From the NCBI GenBank assembly GCA_030427705.1, contig JAUIBR010000016.1:62001-126000 (forward strand): 64,000 nucleotides of DNA, given 5' to 3'. Made by a program: the position numbers and the translations under genes. Every line of letters starts with the position of its first letter. Position 1 is the first letter of the stretch. Source of the stretch: a bacterium. Lineage in GTDB: Bacteria > Myxococcota_A > Bradymonadia > Bradymonadales > Bradymonadaceae. Positions 1 to 7,739 of the stretch are shown here, piece after piece. The notes beneath the pieces were generated by a model. That model searched no databases and was not told the DNA's origin. It saw nothing but the letters and a program-made list of their open reading frames with translations.

Positions 1-2
1 CA

Positions 3-593
3 AAACCGGAGCCGCTCCCTCAGGCGCCCGCCGAGCCCGTGGTCGACATGGGTACGCCCGATGTCGCGGCGCCTGAACCCGACCTTCCGCCACCGCCACC
101 AGCGATGCCGGCGGAGGAACTTACCCTCGAAAATAGAGGCTCTAAGGTCGTCACGGCCGACGGGATCGAGATCGAGTTCACGACCCTGAGTCACAAGCAT
201 GGCAGGGGATTCTCGATCGGTATCTGGGGCTTCACTTTTCGCAAAGAAGGCGAGGAACAAACCCACGAGATTCGCGAGCGACAGCTCGAAGGCGAATCCG
301 AGCACTTCGGTCGTGTCTTCCTGTTTTCGGGCGAGTACTCGAAGGTGAACATATCTGTTCTGGAGGGGGCAGCTCCCGAGCCGCTTGACGAAGACGCCGC
401 CCGCGAGCTTGCGGAGGCCGAGGGCAAGGCGCAAGGATTGGTCTGGCGGGGAACGTCCAGCAGCACGGACAACGGCTATTTCGACATGACATTTCGCGAC
501 ATGGATTCGAATGCGCTGGGCGAAGTTCGGGTAGGGCTGTACACAAAGACCGTGACGTTCTCTAAACCCAAGATCAAAAAGCAGAAAAAGTAG
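3..593 (+). CDS. Hypothetical protein, 5' truncated, Pro-rich N-terminus
   Basis: The frame is open to the left edge of the window, so the true start lies outside; the first in-window start-like codon (GTG at 39) is probably internal. What is visible is a Pro/Ala/Glu-rich segment followed by about 150 residues of mixed alpha/beta character with basic KKQKK at the end. No family is recognised. The Pro-rich stretch resembles a linker between an exported or membrane-anchored N-terminus and a globular domain, but the N-terminus is not seen. It ends 5 bp before the next gene on the same strand, so the two may be co-transcribed. Confidence 0.6.
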   Translation, partial: KPEPLPQAPAEPVVDMGTPDVAAPEPDLPPPPPAMPAEELTLENRGSKVVTADGIEIEFTTLSHKHGRGFSIGIWGFTFRKEGEEQTHEIRERQLEGESEHFGRVFLFSGEYSKVNISVLEGAAPEPLDEDAARELAEAEGKAQGLVWRGTSSSTDNGYFDMTFRDMDSNALGEVRVGLYTKTVTFSKPKIKKQKK

Positions 594-598
594 GTGGC

Positions 599-988
599 AT
601 GATGGCGAAAGTGACCGGAATCGGCGGCGTGTTTCTTCGAGCAAAAGACCCCAAAGCCCTGCAACAATGGTATCAAGACCACCTCGGCATGCCTGTCGAC
701 GCGCAGGGTTACAACGTGTTCATCTGGCGCGATAACAGCGATGATGTGCGGCCTGGTTCAACGGTTTGGGCCGCATTCCCGGACGAAACCGAGTATTTCG
801 GGACCGACGCGCCGTACATGGTGAACTACCGTGTCGATGACCTCGATGCGATGCGCGCCCAGCTCAAGGAAGCTGGCGCAAAGGTCGATGACGCTATCGA
901 AGAGATGGATGGCGTGGGCCGCTTCGGTTGGGCAACCGACCCCGAAGGCAACCGCTTCGAACTGTGGGAGCCTGCTGAGGGCTGCTAG
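599..988 (+). CDS. VOC family (glyoxalase/bleomycin-resistance fold) protein
   Basis: The protein is 129 residues, the usual size of a one-module vicinal-oxygen-chelate protein. The pattern GVFLRAKDPKALQQWYQDHL near the N-terminus and TDPEGNRFELWEP at the C-terminus are typical of the paired beta-alpha-beta-beta-beta modules; the C-terminal Glu in FELWEP is in the usual metal-ligand position. The substrate cannot be deduced. Two in-frame ATGs (599 and 602) are available and GGTGG at 594-597 favours the second. The stop overlaps that of the convergent SDR gene by 4 bp. Confidence 0.85.
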   Translation: MMAKVTGIGGVFLRAKDPKALQQWYQDHLGMPVDAQGYNVFIWRDNSDDVRPGSTVWAAFPDETEYFGTDAPYMVNYRVDDLDAMRAQLKEAGAKVDDAIEEMDGVGRFGWATDPEGNRFELWEPAEGC

Positions 989-1797
989 ATCCCACGTTCC
1001 TTCTTTAGGCGTTCCTTCACGCGCCGACCTTTCTTATTCAGCTGCGGCTTTAGCTTCTGGCGCAGGCCTGGCACCAGGTACGCGATCGTGGCGAGTTTGC
1101 CGCCCGAGACGGGGAACTCACGCTCCACGCGACCGTCGTGAGCGCAGTCCAGAATCATATCGGCGACGTCCTGTCCCGTGCACATTTCCTGACTGAAGAC
1201 GATGTCTTCGACCTCATCGATATTGTCCATGATGAATCCCGTATCAATAGGCCCCGGGCTAACCGCGCTGACACTGATGTTTGTGTCCTTGAGCTCTTGC
1301 GCCAGGGCATACGTGAATGCGCGTAGTCCGAACTTCGTGGCGCTGTAGGTGGCTGCGCCATCAAGCGGAACCTTTCCGGCGAGGCTGGCGACATTGATGA
1401 TGAACGCCTTGTCGCTCTTCTTCAGGAATGGCAAGGCCAACCGCGACAGCACCAAAGGCGCACGCAGATTTACATCCACCATGATTGAAACTTCGTCGGC
1501 CGTCCGGGTTTCCAAGGGCCCGCGGAAATGCGCACCGGCATTGTTGACGATGCCGTCCAGACTCCCGAAGTGGTCATAGGCTCGCTGCAGCGCAGCCGCC
1601 ATCGCCTCGTTATCCGAAACATCAAGCGGGATGACCAACGATCGCTCCAACCCCTCGGCGGCTTCGTTCAACGGTCCCTCGCGCCGGGCCACCAACACAA
1701 CGTTCGCGCCTTCATCATGAAACGCCCGCGTGGTGGCTAGACCTACGCCAAGTGATGCCCCTGTAATCAGTACCGTTTTTCCGGAAAATCGCTTCAT
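985..1797 (-). CDS. SDR family NAD(P)-dependent oxidoreductase
   Basis: The 270-residue protein is a classical short-chain dehydrogenase. The nucleotide-binding motif TGASLGVG is at residues 12-19, NNAG at 85-88, the catalytic Ser in NVASLAG near 138 and the YSATK catalytic Tyr/Lys at 151-155, followed by SPGPIDT. The C-terminal tail is basic (KKGRRVKERLKKERG), as in SDRs close to DltE/YqjQ. The substrate is unknown. It is a single gene, convergent with the VOC gene. Confidence 0.9.
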   Translation of the reverse strand: MKRFSGKTVLITGASLGVGLATTRAFHDEGANVVLVARREGPLNEAAEGLERSLVIPLDVSDNEAMAAALQRAYDHFGSLDGIVNNAGAHFRGPLETRTADEVSIMVDVNLRAPLVLSRLALPFLKKSDKAFIINVASLAGKVPLDGAATYSATKFGLRAFTYALAQELKDTNISVSAVSPGPIDTGFIMDNIDEVEDIVFSQEMCTGQDVADMILDCAHDGRVEREFPVSGGKLATIAYLVPGLRQKLKPQLNKKGRRVKERLKKERGI

Positions 1798-1861
1798 TCC
1801 AAATCCTCACTGAGAGAGATGCAGACACTCCTACTAGCAGTTACACTGGCTTCACAAAACC

Positions 1862-1895
1862 TCACCGACAACCAAAGACCAAGAACCAAGAACCA
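1862..1895 (+). repeat. Short tandem word repeat AACCAAAGACCAAGAACCAAG
   Basis: Directly before the ATG at 1896 the + strand carries repeated words of the form ACCAA(A)GA. The same words, in the opposite orientation, form a tract at 57163-57196 downstream of trhO. The tract sits where a ribosome-binding site would be expected, and no clear Shine-Dalgarno sequence is visible for the next gene. Confidence 0.55.
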
Positions 1896-3011
1896 ATGAC
1901 GATTGAGATTGACCCGATTCGACTACGCGAGGAACTGGCGCGAATGCGCGAGTTGATTGCGAATGACCCCAAGGTTCTGGCGCAGTTCGACAAAGACGGC
2001 AACGGCGTCATCGATGGGGACGAGTGGCAGGAAGTTCGCAACCTTGTCATTCGACGCCTGGAGCATGAAGCCTACGAGGCGCAGTTGGCCTCGCAGATGG
2101 CTCAGATCGACGATGAGCAGCTCGCTGAGATCGCTCGGATGGAAGCCGCCATGGCCGAAGAAGAGTTCGAACTCGAGCCAGAGCCCGAACAGCCGAAGTT
2201 GCAGACACATCCTTCGCTCGCTTCCAATCAATCGAATCTGGACTTCAGCAACGTGGAGCTCGCCTTCGACCCCCGTGAGGACCAGATTGCACGCCAGCAA
2301 TCGATGGCCGACAAACTCTACGAGCGCGAGGTCGCATCACGCTATGGTGCAGGCAATCCAAGCGCGAAGGTCAGGATTGGCGAACATGGTTCACTTGCCG
2401 ATTGCCACGAGTTGATCTTGGAACAGCAGGGTGGGGCGAAGCAGCTGCTAGGCAACCTGGCTCGACGCGAGTACGTGATTCGTGATGGGCGTGGCGAAGA
2501 GATTGGGCGCGTTTGGCAGAAACAAAACGAAGCGCTGCAAAATCTCACGGTCACCTCGCTGTTCGAGTATCCCGATCTTCATTTTTTCATCGAAGACTAC
2601 CTGACCGAACAAACCTACGAGGTAAGCCGCTCCACGCGAATCGGTGAGAATTCGATGTCGGTTATGAACCCCAAGAAGCGCTACTTTGTGCACACCGAAT
2701 GGACGCTGAGCTTCCTTCGCCGCAAATACGAGATACGCGCGTATACCGAGGGTGTTTCGTACTACGTGCGTCGCCGCGCGTTGAACCCGTTTACCTTTGA
2801 TGTCTTGGACCCGTTTGACGAGAAGATCGGCGTCATGCAGCGGGGATGGACGGGGCTCGGTTTTCTAACGATGGGCAACCTGTTCCACATCAGTATCGAG
2901 AAGGACGTGTCGCCGTCGGTGATGTGGGGATTCCTTGCGACGGCCCTGCTTGCGGACCTTGATAGCGAGAGCGGTAGCCGTCGCGCTGGGCTCGACTTCT
3001 GGAATAGCTAG
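1896..3011 (+). CDS. EF-hand plus phospholipid-scramblase-like (LURP-one/Tubby-like fold) protein
   Basis: The protein is 371 residues. Residues about 25-55 contain FDKDGNGVIDGDEW, a canonical EF-hand loop (D-x-D-x-N-x-V-x-D-x-D-E). An acidic Glu-rich linker follows (about 90-120). The remaining 200 residues have the alternating beta pattern of scramblase/LURP-one proteins: VIRDGRGEEIGRV, YEVSRSTRIG, KYEIRAYTEG, FDVLDPFDEKIGVMQR, and a terminal hydrophobic segment with GFLTMGNLFHISIEKD. No signal peptide is seen. Calcium-gated lipid interaction is inference from domain content. Confidence 0.65.
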   Translation: MTIEIDPIRLREELARMRELIANDPKVLAQFDKDGNGVIDGDEWQEVRNLVIRRLEHEAYEAQLASQMAQIDDEQLAEIARMEAAMAEEEFELEPEPEQPKLQTHPSLASNQSNLDFSNVELAFDPREDQIARQQSMADKLYEREVASRYGAGNPSAKVRIGEHGSLADCHELILEQQGGAKQLLGNLARREYVIRDGRGEEIGRVWQKQNEALQNLTVTSLFEYPDLHFFIEDYLTEQTYEVSRSTRIGENSMSVMNPKKRYFVHTEWTLSFLRRKYEIRAYTEGVSYYVRRRALNPFTFDVLDPFDEKIGVMQRGWTGLGFLTMGNLFHISIEKDVSPSVMWGFLATALLADLDSESGSRRAGLDFWNS

Positions 3012-3054
3012 TTACAGGACGACGTTGAAGACGTCGGCGATGGGCAGAGAATCT

Positions 3055-4023
3055 TCACCATCCGTATTTTTCGCGAATACGCCGGATTTCCGCGGCTTCC
3101 GCTGTCTCCGGCGCGTTGAACATCACAGCGTACACCGAGGGTGTGACACCCATGAGCCTCGCGAAGGTACTCGCAAATCCAGCGGATGACTGAAAGCCAC
3201 AGAATGCTCGGGCGTCCGCGATGCGATGGCCAAGCGCTATCATCTCAGCTGCTTTGATGACACGTCGCAGACGAATGTAGGCGGCGACTGTCATGCCCAA
3301 TTGACGCTTGAACTTGCGGGTCAAACTGCGAGCAGACGTCTCAAATTGGGCCGCGAGTTCTTCAAGGCCGACGTGGGCGAGGTCGTCCTCGATAATCTTG
3401 ATGGCATAGCTCACTGTTCCAGATGTCCGTGGTAGGGCTGTCAGCATATCTATGAAGGAGTTTTGCCTGACGTCCTGTGTACCCATGTTCAGATGTCGTC
3501 GAACGGTCCGCGCTGACTCCTCGCTCTTCAACTCCGAGAGTATTCCTAGTCCTAAATGGGTTTGGGTCGTCGCGGTAAACCAGGGGTCGCACCGATCGAA
3601 CGAGGAATCTAATACCTCTGTGTTAGGTACCGTGTACGCAATCCAGTTGGCATCGTACCAGTGACCGGCGACTCGGCTAGGGGCGCAGCGGACATGGCGC
3701 AGTAGTCGCCCACTTGAACCCGCGATGCCAACGTGTTTGAAGTCGTTTGGGAACTCGAGGAAGAAGTGTTCGAAGAACGTAAGATCTGCGCCCGAGAGGT
3801 CATCAACAGCAATGACGAGTACGTCCGACGAAGTTGAGGTTACTGGACGAGTGTCTACCGTCATGCCCGCTCTGCTGCACCGAACACCGCCTCTCATTGA
3901 AACAAAGTGTGTCTCAATTGGATTCAAATGGGCATGTTTGGACGCCAGATGAAACACCTCTGTGATTGAGGCCACAGCCAAAATATTGAAGCCATTTTCG
4001 ACCAGAAACGAGATAGAGAGCAT
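3055..4023 (-). CDS. GlxA-type AraC family transcriptional regulator
   Basis: The 322-residue protein has an N-terminal DJ-1/PfpI-like domain (SISFLVENGFNILAVASITE, then SSDVLVIAVDDLSG) and a C-terminal AraC HTH domain containing LAAQFETSARSLTRKFKRQL and the second helix pattern IADARAFCGFQSSAGFASTF. Such proteins are ligand-responsive activators, with targets often next door, but no obvious metabolic partner is adjacent. The start is the first ATG; a large interrupted palindrome lies just upstream. Confidence 0.85.
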   Translation of the reverse strand: MLSISFLVENGFNILAVASITEVFHLASKHAHLNPIETHFVSMRGGVRCSRAGMTVDTRPVTSTSSDVLVIAVDDLSGADLTFFEHFFLEFPNDFKHVGIAGSSGRLLRHVRCAPSRVAGHWYDANWIAYTVPNTEVLDSSFDRCDPWFTATTQTHLGLGILSELKSEESARTVRRHLNMGTQDVRQNSFIDMLTALPRTSGTVSYAIKIIEDDLAHVGLEELAAQFETSARSLTRKFKRQLGMTVAAYIRLRRVIKAAEMIALGHRIADARAFCGFQSSAGFASTFARLMGVTPSVYAVMFNAPETAEAAEIRRIREKYGW

Positions 4024-4042
4024 GTGTATACCTTGCAGTTAT

Positions 4043-4077
4043 TGTCCAAAATGAGCTCCTAGAGCTCAAACAGGACA
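4043..4077. promoter_or_regulatory. Nested inverted repeat upstream of the AraC gene
   Basis: The sequence shows TGTCC-AAAA-TGAGCTC-CTA-GAGCTCA-AACA-GGACA, two concentric inverted repeats with a common centre. It lies 20 bp upstream of the AraC-family start codon, which suggests an operator or autoregulatory site. No promoter is assigned with confidence in 4078-4199; that gap shows no other structure I can support. Confidence 0.4.
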
Positions 4078-4199
4078 GTTTCGCGTACACACAAGTATCG
4101 TCCGAACGATGTGAGGTGTTTCCGGAAATCAAACTAACTCGTGACTTTGATTAGGAAGTGGCCGCAGCGGATCAAGCCGTTTCGCAGTAAAGCGAACCT

Positions 4200-4985
4200 T
4201 CAATCTAAGATATCTGCAGTCTCGAACACGTAGATGTTGCGGCCCGCAAGAAAAGACCAGTTCTCATGGATCTGGAATTCCGCTCCCGATGGAACCTCAC
4301 CGATGAATCTCCAGTCGTTATCACCCATCAATTCGAAAAGCAGTGTTTGTTCGTCGCGTGTACCGATGATGAAAATGCGATCATCGTAGATCTCTAGGCC
4401 TGTTACTGTTTCGACTCTAGAAGGTAGTGGGATCTCGTGAACGAATGCGCCGTTTTCGTAGCGCACGAGTCTTTCGTAATCGATCCAAAAGATGGCAAAA
4501 TCGCTCCCAAGTTTGCCAAGAACTTCCAAACCATATTCAAACTCGACTTCTTCGATTACGCCGCCACTTCGAATCGTCGTGACACCATCTAGACGCGTTC
4601 CGCAGTGAAATCCAAGGTTGGTCGCAACAATCCCATACTGATTGGTTCGGAAAAGGTAGTGTTTGTCGATTGTTGGCCCCGATTCAATTCCATTGGGAGT
4701 CAGGCGGTGAAGTTCACCTGTCGCACCACCGACTACGACCTCGCCATCAATCACGCCGAGTGTGTCGCCGACGCCTTCCTCGTTGAGCTCACGCACTAGT
4801 TCGAGCTGTTCACGATCGAACTCAAGGATTCTCCCCGCGGCGCAAATTTCATCGGTGCCATACCCCACAAATATCGAATCGCTTTGCATGACCACGGCGG
4901 TTGCGCTGTGATGGTTGGGAATAGTTGTCGATTCTCCCGATGCCCAGTTGTTTTGATGGTACAACAAACGAACGTCCAGTGGCAC
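4200..4985 (-). CDS. Beta-propeller-like hypothetical protein
   Basis: The 261-residue protein has no recognised family. It shows repeated beta-rich blocks of the type DSIFVGYGTDEI, GEVVVGGATGELHRL, QYGIVATNLGFHCG, SDFAIFWIDYERLVRYENG and DRIFIIGTRDEQTLLFEL, as in WD40- or kelch-like propellers that read out values with conditional display. No signal peptide is visible. It starts 19 bp after the persulfide dioxygenase stop, across a 22-bp palindrome, so it may be the last gene of the sulfur operon or a separate unit. Confidence 0.55.
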   Translation of the reverse strand: MPLDVRLLYHQNNWASGESTTIPNHHSATAVVMQSDSIFVGYGTDEICAAGRILEFDREQLELVRELNEEGVGDTLGVIDGEVVVGGATGELHRLTPNGIESGPTIDKHYLFRTNQYGIVATNLGFHCGTRLDGVTTIRSGGVIEEVEFEYGLEVLGKLGSDFAIFWIDYERLVRYENGAFVHEIPLPSRVETVTGLEIYDDRIFIIGTRDEQTLLFELMGDNDWRFIGEVPSGAEFQIHENWSFLAGRNIYVFETADILD

Positions 4986-4991
4986 GCCCTC

Positions 4992-5013
4992 TTGGAATAG
5001 CTAGCTATTCCAA
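4992..5013. promoter_or_regulatory. 22-bp perfect palindrome
   Basis: The half-site TTGGAATAGCT is followed immediately by its exact reverse complement. The palindrome covers the stop codon of the dioxygenase gene (5005-5007) and ends 7 bp upstream of the start of the propeller-like gene. There is no T-run on the minus strand after it, so it is not a standard terminator. An operator, an RNase processing hairpin or a cruciform are all possible. Confidence 0.5.
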
Positions 5014-5898
5014 AACCATCCCGTCTGGGTCTTGTTCCGGTCGAAACACGTTGAGGGGTATCTTCAGGTAGCGGACCTCATTGTCGCTGGGGTCTGGGAG
5101 CTGCCCCGCGTCGATGTTCACCTGGATGGACTGGAACAGCAGGCGCGGTGCACTCAGCGTGTTGTCGCGCGCCTCGCGCCACTCGATGAAATCACGGCGT
5201 CCGCGAGACCATGGCAAGGCAACGTTTTCATCACGCTGTTCGCCGATCGTGGTCTCCCACGCAACATCGCGTCGTTTGGGGTAATCGTGTCCGACAAACA
5301 CGCGAGTATCAGCTGGAAGCGCGTAGAGTTTGTCGTGAATTGATGTGTAGAGGTCTTCCGCTGATCCGCCCGGGAAATCACAACGACCCGTACCGACGTC
5401 CGGCATGAATAGGGCGTCTCCGGTGAAGATGGCGTCACCTATCTTGTAGGTTACGCAGGCTGGCGTGTGACCCGGCGTCGAGATGGCCTGAATGCTCAGT
5501 GTGCCGGCCTCAATCACCTCGCCGTCTTTCATCAAGCGGTCGAACTGCGAGCCGTCGGTTGCGAAGCCAGCTGGCAGCCCAAACACATGTTTGAAGAGCT
5601 TCTGGACCTCGGTGATCTTCTGCCCAACAACGATTTCAGCGTCCGGAAAAGCGGACTTGATGTGCTGCGCGCCACTGATGTGGTCGGCGTGGGCGTGGGT
5701 TTCGAGCACGTAGTGAACGTTCAGCTGGTGCTCCTTCACGAACGCGATGACTTCGTCGGCGGATTCTGTCCAGATTGAGGACTCGGCCGAGTCGTAATCA
5801 AGCACAGGGTCGATGACGACAGCGTCTTTAGTTTCGGGGTCGGCGACCACGTAGGTCAGGGTCGCGGTGCGTTGATCAAAAAAAGGATGGACCTGCAT
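5005..5898 (-). CDS. MBL-fold persulfide dioxygenase, ETHE1-like (copy 1)
   Basis: This enzyme class oxidises glutathione persulfide (GSSH) to sulfite with mononuclear iron. The metal-binding motif THAHADHISG, then GHTPACVTYKI, FTGDALFMPDVGTGRCDF and FVGHDYPKR give the MBL/ETHE1 pattern. I place the start at the ATG at 5898 rather than 36 bp upstream, because GCAGGAGGC lies directly before it and the N-terminus then aligns with the second copy (QVHPFFDQRTAT versus HIEPFFDQRTAT). It is the promoter-distal dioxygenase of the leftward sulfur cluster. Confidence 0.9.
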   Translation of the reverse strand: MQVHPFFDQRTATLTYVVADPETKDAVVIDPVLDYDSAESSIWTESADEVIAFVKEHQLNVHYVLETHAHADHISGAQHIKSAFPDAEIVVGQKITEVQKLFKHVFGLPAGFATDGSQFDRLMKDGEVIEAGTLSIQAISTPGHTPACVTYKIGDAIFTGDALFMPDVGTGRCDFPGGSAEDLYTSIHDKLYALPADTRVFVGHDYPKRRDVAWETTIGEQRDENVALPWSRGRRDFIEWREARDNTLSAPRLLFQSIQVNIDAGQLPDPSDNEVRYLKIPLNVFRPEQDPDGMVLE

Positions 5899-5976
5899 TT
5901 TGCCTCCTGCTCTTTCAAGCGGGAAACGTATCACAGGTCCATCCTATTTCACGGCAAATTGTGTGATGTCGCGCGT

Positions 5977-6423
5977 TTATGCCTTTGCTGGCTCCGCCTT
6001 GGCGGCCTGACCGCGAGCATTAAGTACCTGGTGGGCAAACATGCCTAGAATCATGGCTGCCACAAAGGCGATGGACGTTTGAGCGCCAGTCGCCATCGAG
6101 GTGATTCCCGGACCCGGGCAAATCCCGGCTGTTCCCCAGCCAATGCCGAACATCGCGGCACCAGCGACAAGGCGGAAGTCGATGTCCGTTCGGGTTGGGA
6201 TGCGGAACTTCTGCTCGATGATAGGCTCAACGCGTTTGCGATGAATGAGTCGGTAGGCGATGGAGTAAACGATAATCGCGCCGCCCATGACACCCATCAA
6301 CGAAGGGTCCCATTCGCCTCGGATGTTTAGGAATCCGATGACTTTGCTGACGTCGGTCATGCCCGAGATTCCAAGTCCCATGGCGAATAACCAGCCGACA
6401 AATAGCGTAAGTAGTGCGTGCAT
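5977..6423 (-). CDS. YeeE/YedE (DUF6691-type) half-transporter
   Basis: The 148-residue membrane protein has four predicted hydrophobic segments and the motif WGTAGICPGPG, typical of the small DUF6691 halves of YeeE/YedE transporters. In E. coli the related full-length YeeE takes up thiosulfate; the Cys in the GxCxGPG motif is functionally important in that family. It lies 9 bp downstream of the other half, the usual arrangement for a split transporter. Substrate is inferred to be thiosulfate or another sulfur anion. Confidence 0.85.
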   Translation of the reverse strand: MHALLTLFVGWLFAMGLGISGMTDVSKVIGFLNIRGEWDPSLMGVMGGAIIVYSIAYRLIHRKRVEPIIEQKFRIPTRTDIDFRLVAGAAMFGIGWGTAGICPGPGITSMATGAQTSIAFVAAMILGMFAHQVLNARGQAAKAEPAKA

Positions 6424-6432
6424 TCGTATCTC

Positions 6433-6849
6433 CTAACCGTGAATGAGTGAAGCGGTGATCATGCCGACGCCAACGAAGGTTGCCGTTGCGACGAGTGAGC
6501 GAACCGAGAATCGCGAGATTCCGCAGACGCCATGTCCACTCGTGCAGCCGTTACCCAGACGCACACCAAACCCGACGAACAGACCTGCCGCGAGGACCAT
6601 CCAAATGGGTTGGTCTGGGGCCTGAATCTGCTGAGGCATTGCCAAAAGCAGCGTGCCTCCGCCGGCGAGCAGTCCCAGAAGGAACATGCCACGCCAGCCC
6701 TTGTCGTCCGTATCCGGGCTCATCGCGCCACCAGCGATACCGCTGATGCCGGCGATGCGACCACGTAATAGCATCAGTAGGGCTGACGCGAGGCCGATGA
6801 GGGCACCGCCGGCGAGCGCCAGACCTAAACTTGTCATCAAATCATTCAT
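6433..6849 (-). CDS. YeeE/YedE family half-transporter
   Basis: The protein is 138 residues from the ATG at 6849 ([15 protein letters not shown]), which I prefer to an upstream in-frame start because a GGAAGGATAAGAAAG purine tract precedes it. It has [20 protein letters not shown], a central membrane hairpin, and the conserved [17 protein letters not shown] motif containing the transport Cys. The stop of the TauE gene is 6 bp upstream, so translation is probably coupled. Confidence 0.88.
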   Translation of the reverse strand: MNDLMTSLGLALAGGALIGLASALLMLLRGRIAGISGIAGGAMSPDTDDKGWRGMFLLGLLAGGGTLLLAMPQQIQAPDQPIWMVLAAGLFVGFGVRLGNGCTSGHGVCGISRFSVRSLVATATFVGVGMITASLIHG

Positions 6850-6854
6850 CTTTC

Positions 6855-7718
6855 TTATCCTTCCGCAGCAGTCAGGTCTCGGCCTGCCTGCCATTGTTTT
6901 AACGATACAGCTACAGCCACCACCGCACCGGCGACCGCCGCGAGCGTGATGTTTGACCAGCCAAGCGGCTCGAAGAGCATGAAGACACCCATGACGAGCA
7001 CGAAGTAGGCGAAGCCTTGCCGAAGCTTGTCGGCGCTGACACGCTCAGAAAGCGCGGCGCCCAGAAGCATGCCGACCACCGCGAAGCCAACCAAAGTGCC
7101 GGCCAGCGTGTAGTCGATTTCGATATGGGATACGTATCCCAGGAAGCCTGTGGCTGATTTGGCGGCGATGACCAGCAGTGAGGTTCCCACTGCGCGGTGC
7201 ATCGAGAGGCCGCCAAGCAACATCAGGGTTGGCACGACGAGGAATCCACCACCCGCTCCTACGAGTCCGGTGAACGCGCCGATACCAAGACCTTCCGCTG
7301 CGATGAGCGCCAGACCAGCGCGTTTCCCAGTGCATTCTTCGTCGGCGCCTTCTGGAGCCTTCTTGCCACGAAGCATCGCGATCGAAGTCACGACCATCAT
7401 GATGGCGAAGAGGCCCAGAAGGACGGAACCGGGAATATACGCCGCCAGCAAACCACCAGCGAAGGAGCCAATCATGGCGAATGGGGCAAAGACGAGTCCG
7501 GCTTTCCAGTCGACGTTTCCGGCACGTGCGTGACGGAGTGTGCCGACGGCAGCGGTAGCGCCCACGACAAGCAAGGACATTGCGATCGCTTCTTTGCCGG
7601 GGAGGTCCGCAACATGGACCAGCACTGGGACAGCCAGGATGGATCCGCCGCCGCCAAACAGGCCGAGCAGACCGCCGATGAGTAGTGCAAAAATTCCGAT
7701 TAGCCACATCATAATCAA
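6855..7718 (-). CDS. TauE/SafE family sulfite/sulfonate exporter
   Basis: The 287-residue integral membrane protein has about eight hydrophobic segments in two repeats. The repeated motifs GLFGGGGSILAVPVLV and GLVGAGGGFLVVPTLML are the TauE/SafE signatures. In a persulfide-oxidising operon the likely role is export of sulfite made by the dioxygenases; this is inference from context. Several start Met codons cluster at 7718-7709; the first is given. Confidence 0.9.
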   Translation of the reverse strand: MIMMWLIGIFALLIGGLLGLFGGGGSILAVPVLVHVADLPGKEAIAMSLLVVGATAAVGTLRHARAGNVDWKAGLVFAPFAMIGSFAGGLLAAYIPGSVLLGLFAIMMVVTSIAMLRGKKAPEGADEECTGKRAGLALIAAEGLGIGAFTGLVGAGGGFLVVPTLMLLGGLSMHRAVGTSLLVIAAKSATGFLGYVSHIEIDYTLAGTLVGFAVVGMLLGAALSERVSADKLRQGFAYFVLVMGVFMLFEPLGWSNITLAAVAGAVVAVAVSLKQWQAGRDLTAAEG

Positions 7719-7739
7719 ACTCCTTCCTTAGCGGAGGGC

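Noticed and set aside
3000-3030. Terminator after the scramblase-like gene
   Set aside because: GACGACGTTGAAGACGTC is an imperfect repeat without a T-run.
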